Source of the DNA: Phycisphaerae bacterium | Lineage (GTDB): Bacteria > Planctomycetota > Phycisphaerae > UBA1845 > JAFGLZ01 | DNA length: 45,162 nucleotides | Reading direction: 5' to 3' | NCBI GenBank assembly: GCA_016927755.1 | Contig: JAFGLZ010000086.1 | Coordinates: forward strand, 1-45,162 | Part shown: positions 41,343 to 45,162 of the stretch, one piece after another | Position numbering within the stretch: position 1 is the stretch's first letter | Layout of the letters: each line of letters opens with the position of its first letter | Made by a program: the position numbers and the translations under genes | The notes under the pieces: model-generated | The model's input: the letters and a program-made list of their open reading frames with translations, nothing else | What the model was told of the DNA's origin: nothing | Database searches by the model: none

Positions 41343-42223
41343 AGGAACTCGTGGTCATCAGCGGCAAGGGGGGCACGGGCAAGACGAGCTTGGTGGCGTC
41401 ATTCGCGGCCCTGGCCGAGAGGAAGGTTCTGGCCGATTGTGACGTAGACGCAGCCGATCTCCATCTGATTCTCGATCCCGACGTGAAGATTCGCGAGCCG
41501 TTCTCCGGCGGCAGGCAGGCGAGGATCGACTCGGCCAAGTGCACGGCGTGCGGGAAATGCCTGGAGCTGTGCCGGTTCGACGCGGTGATTCAGGACGGTA
41601 TTCCCTCGGCGGTGGCGAGCGGGTTTCGGATCGATCCGATCAACTGCGAGGGTTGCGGCGTGTGCGCCCGCTTCTGCCCGGATGATGCGATCGCGATGGA
41701 GGACTGCGTCAACGGCGAGTGGTACGTTTCCCAGACGCGGTTCGGGCCCATGGTTCACGCCAAGCTGGGCATCGCGGCGGAGAACTCGGGGCGCCTCGTG
41801 ACGCTAGTTCGGCAGCAGGCCAAATTCGTCGCGGTCGAGCAGGACCTCGATCTGATCATCGTGGACGGCTCGCCCGGCATCGGGTGTCCCGTCATCGCGT
41901 CCATCACGGGGACGGACCTTGTTCTGGCGGTCACCGAGCCGACCCGGTCGGGGTTGCACGATCTGGATCGCGTCCGCCAGCTATCGAAGCACTTCGGCGT
42001 TCCGATGTTGGTCTGCATCAACAAGTTCGATCTGAACGAAGCGGTGACTCGGGAGATCGAGTCGGCCGCGGCCGGTTGGGGCACGGAGCTTGTGGGACGG
42101 ATTCACTACGATCCCGAGGTGACTCGGGCGCAGATCCGTCGTGCCTCGGTGGTCGAGCACACGGACGGCCAGGTGGCCCAGGACGTTCGGGGAGTGTGGC
42201 GGAAGGTGTCGAGTCTGCTATGA
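41339..42223 (+). CDS. MinD-superfamily ATPase with inserted ferredoxin domain (2)
   Basis: A 294-residue paralogue of the preceding gene. Walker A is SGKGGTGKTS (8-17). The insert holds CTACGKCLELC and CEGCGVCARFCP (about 64-110). The core continues with LIIVDGSPGIGCP and VTEPTRSGLHDL. It is translationally coupled by an ATGA overlap. The two copies differ throughout, so they are an old pair, probably forming a heterodimer. It begins directly with the P-loop domain, without the extra eight residues of copy 1. About 60 bases separate it from the Mrp-NifX fusion. Confidence 0.9.
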   Translation: MKELVVISGKGGTGKTSLVASFAALAERKVLADCDVDAADLHLILDPDVKIREPFSGGRQARIDSAKCTACGKCLELCRFDAVIQDGIPSAVASGFRIDPINCEGCGVCARFCPDDAIAMEDCVNGEWYVSQTRFGPMVHAKLGIAAENSGRLVTLVRQQAKFVAVEQDLDLIIVDGSPGIGCPVIASITGTDLVLAVTEPTRSGLHDLDRVRQLSKHFGVPMLVCINKFDLNEAVTREIESAAAGWGTELVGRIHYDPEVTRAQIRRASVVEHTDGQVAQDVRGVWRKVSSLL

Positions 42224-42284
42224 TGGTACCCTGACTACACGTTCAGCGGCGAGTCTCATTGAGGATGTATTGGAGAAGAACATC

Positions 42285-43634
42285 GTGAGCAACACGGATT
42301 CCAGTTGTGGGAGTTGTGGCGGCGGCGATTGTGGCGGCCACGAGGACGGCGACCGCTCGGAGCGCGGCGGACACGCCTGCTCGAGCGACGCGACGGGCGG
42401 GTGTTCCAGCCAGGCCGTCGAGCCGGAAGATCGGCTCGGCGAGTATCTGGAGCGAGAAGAGCTGTCCAAGAGCCTCAAGGGCATCCAGCACAAGATCGTC
42501 GTTCTGTCGGGCAAGGGCGGCGTCGGCAAGAGCACGGTCGCGACGAATCTGGCGTTGTCGCTGGCCGAGTCGGGCAAGCAGGTGGGGCTGCTGGACGTCG
42601 ACATCCACGGTCCGAGCGTTCCCGCGCTGTTGGGCATCGGGCGCAAGCAGGTGGTGACCAAAGGAGAGAAGATCCTCCCGATCATGTGCGGCGGCATGAA
42701 GGTCATGTCGATCGGCTTTTTGCTGCCCGACGACCGGAGTCCCGTCATCTGGCGCGGGCCGATGAAGATGAGCTTGATCAAGCAGTTTCTCAAGGACGTG
42801 GACTGGAGGGCGCTGGACTATCTGATCATCGATTGCCCGCCTGGCACGGGCGACGAGCCGCTGTCGGTGGCGCAGTTGATCGAGCATCCGACAGGCGCCA
42901 TCGTCGTGACGACGCCGCAGGAGGTCGCGCTGCTGGACGTGCGGAAGTCCATTACCTTCTGTGGGCATCTTGGGATGCCGGTTCTCGGCGTGGTCGAGAA
43001 CATGAGCGGCTTCGTCTGCCCGCACTGCGGCAAGACCTCCGACATCTTCCGCCAAGGCGGCGGGGAGCGGATGGCGGAGGAGATGGGCGTGCCGTTCCTG
43101 GCGAGAATTCCGATCGATCCGGGTTTGGTCCTGGCGGGAGATCAAGGCGAGGCGATCGCCAAGAGCCAACCGACCTCGCCGGCCGCGGAGGCGTTTGGGG
43201 CGCTTGCGGACGCCGTGACGAAGGCCGTCGAGACGCCGAAAGGCGCCGGAAGCGAGCGTCCATCCCAGGCATCCAAGGAAGGAGATGGTGCAGTGATGCG
43301 TTTTGCGATACCGCTGGCCAACGGGCAGTTGTGCATGCACTTCGGGCACTGTGAGGAGTTCGCGTTCGTGGACGTCGATCGAGAGACGAAGACGATCCAG
43401 AACCAGACGCGCATAGCGCCGCCCGAGCATGAGCCTGGCATTCTGCCGCCGTGGATCAAGGAGCAAGGGGCCGACCTGGTCATCGCCGGCGGCATGGGCC
43501 AGCGAGCCCAGCAGATATTCGCCCAGCATGGGGTCGACGTGCTCGTCGGCGCTCCCGCCGAGTCTCCTGAGGCGCTAGTTCAGGCGTATCTCGACGGGAG
43601 CCTGCAGAGCGGCGAGAACGTCTGCGATCACTAG
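42285..43634 (+). CDS. Mrp/NBP35 Fe-S carrier ATPase fused to a C-terminal NifX domain
   Basis: A 449-residue protein in three parts. Residues 1-45 are Cys/Gly/Asp-rich (SSCGSCGGGDCGG, then ACSSDATGGC), resembling the N-terminal cluster site of NBP35. Residues 65-320 are an Mrp/ApbC ATPase: Walker A SGKGGVGKST, IIDCPPGTGDEP, and the bridging-cluster C-x2-C in VCPHCGKTSD. Residues 338-449 are a NifX domain (MRFAIPLANGQLCMHFGHCEEF). Mrp proteins carry and transfer [4Fe-4S] clusters; the fusion would deliver clusters to or from the NifX site. GTG 42285 is chosen because GGAG lies nine bases upstream. Mrp-NifX fusions occur in Desulfovibrio ORP loci. An internal ATG (43296) with its own ribosome-binding site starts the NifX part. 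Confidence 0.9.
   Translation: MSNTDSSCGSCGGGDCGGHEDGDRSERGGHACSSDATGGCSSQAVEPEDRLGEYLEREELSKSLKGIQHKIVVLSGKGGVGKSTVATNLALSLAESGKQVGLLDVDIHGPSVPALLGIGRKQVVTKGEKILPIMCGGMKVMSIGFLLPDDRSPVIWRGPMKMSLIKQFLKDVDWRALDYLIIDCPPGTGDEPLSVAQLIEHPTGAIVVTTPQEVALLDVRKSITFCGHLGMPVLGVVENMSGFVCPHCGKTSDIFRQGGGERMAEEMGVPFLARIPIDPGLVLAGDQGEAIAKSQPTSPAAEAFGALADAVTKAVETPKGAGSERPSQASKEGDGAVMRFAIPLANGQLCMHFGHCEEFAFVDVDRETKTIQNQTRIAPPEHEPGILPPWIKEQGADLVIAGGMGQRAQQIFAQHGVDVLVGAPAESPEALVQAYLDGSLQSGENVCDH
43279..43298 (+). promoter_or_regulatory. Internal ribosome-binding site and ATG for a free NifX domain
   Basis: AAGGAG (43279-43284) lies 8 bases before an in-frame GTG (43293) and 11 before an in-frame ATG (43296) at the exact border of the NifX domain. 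Internal initiation would give a 112-residue free NifX protein from the same mRNA. Confidence 0.4.
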
Positions 43635-43694
43635 CCGTTTGGAACGTGCTTGGCGCTGTCATTAAATCTCCTTCAGCGAGCTGAGGATGAGGAG

Positions 43695-44102
43695 GTGTTT
43701 CCAGCCGCACGGGGCCGAAAGGGCCTGCTTGTGGCCGGGGATGCCTTGTTGTGTGAAGAGGGTTGCCCCACTGCCGACGGGCGCGATGGGGTATTGCCAA
43801 TCGCCGCGGTTGCCTGGACGATGGGTTGGGATCCGATGTCGAACCTGAGTTGCGGTGACAGGGTCCGTTTTTCGCTGAGCGACAAGTCGGGGGTCCTGCG
43901 GTTCGAGGCCTTCGACATTGTCGGGTCGACGGACTGCGCCCGGATGGCCGAGGAGATCCGGAAGCAGATCATGGGCGTCCCGCTCGCCGAGATCGACTTG
44001 GATCAGCTACGAGGCCTGTCTTGCTCGGGGGGCGGCGAGTGCATTCGGGCGGTGCTGAACGTGATCGAGGAGACGATGGAGACGTTCGCCCGCAAGCGTT
44101 GA
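43695..44102 (+). CDS. IscU/NifU-N-like Fe-S scaffold protein with atypical N-terminus
   Basis: About 135 residues. The C-terminal 85 residues have the IscU plan. SCGDRV is the first ligand cysteine with its G-D pair, GSTDCARMAEEI the second, and SGGGECIRAVLNVIEE the third. IscU and NifU scaffolds assemble [2Fe-2S]/[4Fe-4S] clusters on these cysteines. The usual N-terminal helix and H-F-x-x-P-R-N segment are missing; in their place is an unrelated stretch with two more cysteines (LLCEEGC). GTG 43695 is preferred because GAGGA sits seven bases upstream; a TTG at 43650 in the same frame is weaker. It closes the metallocluster gene run. It could also be a diverged sulfur-transfer protein. Confidence 0.65.
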   Translation: MFPAARGRKGLLVAGDALLCEEGCPTADGRDGVLPIAAVAWTMGWDPMSNLSCGDRVRFSLSDKSGVLRFEAFDIVGSTDCARMAEEIRKQIMGVPLAEIDLDQLRGLSCSGGGECIRAVLNVIEETMETFARKR

Positions 44103-44128
44103 GGGACATCGAAGGGAACGCCTGGGCC

Positions 44129-44827
44129 ATGGACACGCTGCCTTCTCCCGCCGAACTCGCATCCAAGATCGATCACACACTTCTGAAGGCCGAGGCGACA
44201 TCCGACCAGATCGAACAGCTCTGCGGCGAGGGGAAGGAACACGGCTTCGCGGCGGTTTGCATCAACTCAGTCTACGCTTGGCTGGCGGCGCGATGTCTGG
44301 CGGACAGCCCGACGGGTGTCTGCTGCGTCGTGGGTTTTCCGCTGGGGGCCACGCCGACGGCGATCAAGGTGGCCGAGGCTCGGCGGGCGATCGACGACGG
44401 CGCTTGCGAGATCGACATGGTCATCCATATCGGCGCGATGCGGGGCGGTCAGACGCGTGCGGTTCGCGAGGACGTCGCGGCCGTGGCTGAGGTCGTTCAT
44501 CGGGCGGGCGATTCGCGCCACCTCAAGGTGATCCTCGAATGCGGGGCGCTGACGGACGAGCAGATCGTTCTGGCGTGCGAGCTTTGCGGGCAGGCGGGCG
44601 CCGACTTCGTCAAGACGTCGACGGGGATGCACGCTTCGGGCGGCGCGACGGTCGAGAGCGTTCGGTTGCTGCGGGCGCATGCGGGGAGGATGCGCGTCAA
44701 GGCGGCGGGGGGGATTCGCAGTCTCGATGACGCGCTGGCCATGATTCGGGCCGGGGCGGACCGGCTTGGGACGTCGTCGGGGGTGGCGATCATGGCGGCG
44801 TTGCGGGGGCGGGGCACAGGCGGTTGA
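44129..44827 (+). CDS. deoC: Deoxyribose-phosphate aldolase
   Basis: A 232-residue class I aldolase that splits 2-deoxyribose 5-phosphate into glyceraldehyde 3-phosphate and acetaldehyde. It starts ASKIDHTLLKAEAT, has D96 in EIDMVIHIGAM, the Schiff-base lysine K162 in FVKTSTGM and the proton-relay K191 in VKAAGGIRS. The length is normal for bacterial DeoC of the Bacillus type. ATG 44129 is chosen by homology; AGGGA stands 12 bases before it. It follows the IscU-like gene by 26 bases and may share its transcript, but a functional link is not evident. A hairpin follows 38 bases downstream. Confidence 0.96.
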   Translation: MDTLPSPAELASKIDHTLLKAEATSDQIEQLCGEGKEHGFAAVCINSVYAWLAARCLADSPTGVCCVVGFPLGATPTAIKVAEARRAIDDGACEIDMVIHIGAMRGGQTRAVREDVAAVAEVVHRAGDSRHLKVILECGALTDEQIVLACELCGQAGADFVKTSTGMHASGGATVESVRLLRAHAGRMRVKAAGGIRSLDDALAMIRAGADRLGTSSGVAIMAALRGRGTGG

Positions 44828-44865
44828 GTGTTGGGGCGAGCAGCCAACCTTCGGGGGCGACGCTG

Positions 44866-44887
44866 ACGACGCCGAAGGCGGCGTCGT
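44866..44887 (+). terminator. Probable terminator after deoC
   Basis: ACGACGCCG (44866-44874) pairs perfectly with CGGCGTCGT (44879-44887) around AAGG. A pyrimidine run CTTCTCTTTT follows 13 bases later, so termination may be partly factor-dependent. Confidence 0.5.
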
Positions 44888-45107
44888 GAGTCGGTCCTAA
44901 CTTCTCTTTTACAGTTTCGATCCCTTAATACTCCTTCATTAATCATGCGGTTCGCAGGGAGCGGAGACTCCTGGCGGTCGGTCCCTGTCGGCAGTGTTGG
45001 TTGGCGGGGAGGGGGCTTGGAATGCTCGGGCGTGGGCGATGTCTCGGAATGTCCTGCGGAAACGTCGACACGTCGACATGGGGGAGGGGGGAGTACGAAG
45101 GATGAGG

Positions 45108-45128
45108 GATGAATGATGAATGATGAAG
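45108..45128. repeat. Tandem heptamer GATGAAT x3
   Basis: Three adjacent copies of GATGAAT (the last ends in G) lie in a G-rich region with no gene. They are probably a slippage product. Confidence 0.6.
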
Positions 45129-45162
45129 GGGGAGAGGGGGGAACTTCGCGCTTGGTGCCCCA

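Larger units (their letters stand above)
44828..45162. other. Gene-free right end with short tandem repeats
   Basis: I see no gene. The stretch holds the hairpin at 44866-44887, a direct duplication CGTCGACA (45063-45078), and three tandem heptamers GATGAAT/GATGAAT/GATGAAG (45108-45128) in a purine-rich context. Confidence 0.5.

Noticed and set aside
38677..43634. Nitrogen-fixation locus
   Set aside because: NifX-like domains occur in many non-fixing organisms, and there are no nifHDK, nifB radical-SAM or nifEN genes here.
45063..45128. CRISPR array
   Set aside because: Repeat units are 7-8 bases and directly adjacent, with no spacers.

Overview
This is a GC-rich bacterial chromosome segment with short intergenic gaps. 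Several traits point to Planctomycetota, probably an anaerobic Phycisphaerae-like lineage. These are many exported glycan-active enzymes, a PEP-CTERM protein, a PhoPQ-activated-pathogenicity-related protein, exported TIM-barrel sugar isomerase-like proteins, and dispersed palindromes built on GTAGCAC/TGGGCATC. An ORP-like Fe-S/NifX gene cluster, a type known mainly from anaerobes, supports an anoxic lifestyle. The taxonomic placement is inference from gene content.

Layout. The first 85 bases are the 3' end (domains V and VI) of a group II intron whose body lies outside the window. Then follow an RDD/SpoIIM-like membrane pair (minus strand), a membrane glycosyltransferase and a convergent ArgA-type acetyltransferase that overlap at their 3' ends, a palindromic repeat pair, and alaS (to 7.07 kb). 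From 7.2 to 16.6 kb there is a secreted alpha/alpha-barrel glycosidase-like protein, an enolase-superfamily enzyme (OSBS/epimerase type) with a methyltransferase, a TMTC-like O-mannosyltransferase with TPRs behind a very large heparinase II/III-like protein, and an exported TIM-barrel protein. At 16.8-18.4 kb a Sua5 domain fused to a YwlE-like protein-arginine phosphatase overlaps rpiB, which keeps the order of the Bacillus ywlC-ywlE-ywlF genes. From 18.4 to 24.3 kb, on the minus strand, lie a Tat-exported TIM-barrel protein, a MoxR ATPase, a PqaA-like protein and a GH50-like glycosidase.

The stretch from 24.4 to 29.1 kb is untidy. It holds a promoterless DUF4838-like C-terminal remnant, an unidentified membrane protein, an exported fumarylacetoacetate-hydrolase-family protein, a tandem pair of small secreted paralogues, a HicB-like gene running into a wrecked hicA, and tRNA-Leu(CAA). 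From 29.3 to 38.3 kb are a FucI-like isomerase, a PEP-CTERM protein, an exported alpha/alpha-toroid protein, an RND efflux adaptor/pump pair and tRNA-Glu(UUC).

The most notable region is 38.7-44.1 kb. It is one co-directional run of NifX-like protein, DUF5320 protein, second NifX-like protein, 2[4Fe-4S] ferredoxin, two MinD-type ATPases with built-in ferredoxin modules, an Mrp/NBP35 ATPase fused to a third NifX domain, and an IscU-like scaffold with an unusual N-terminus. deoC follows. The gene content matches the idea of a metallocluster-assembly or ORP-type complex. The fusion carries an internal ribosome-binding site and start that could also yield free NifX domain. A TGGCACG sigma-54-like element lies upstream of the run.
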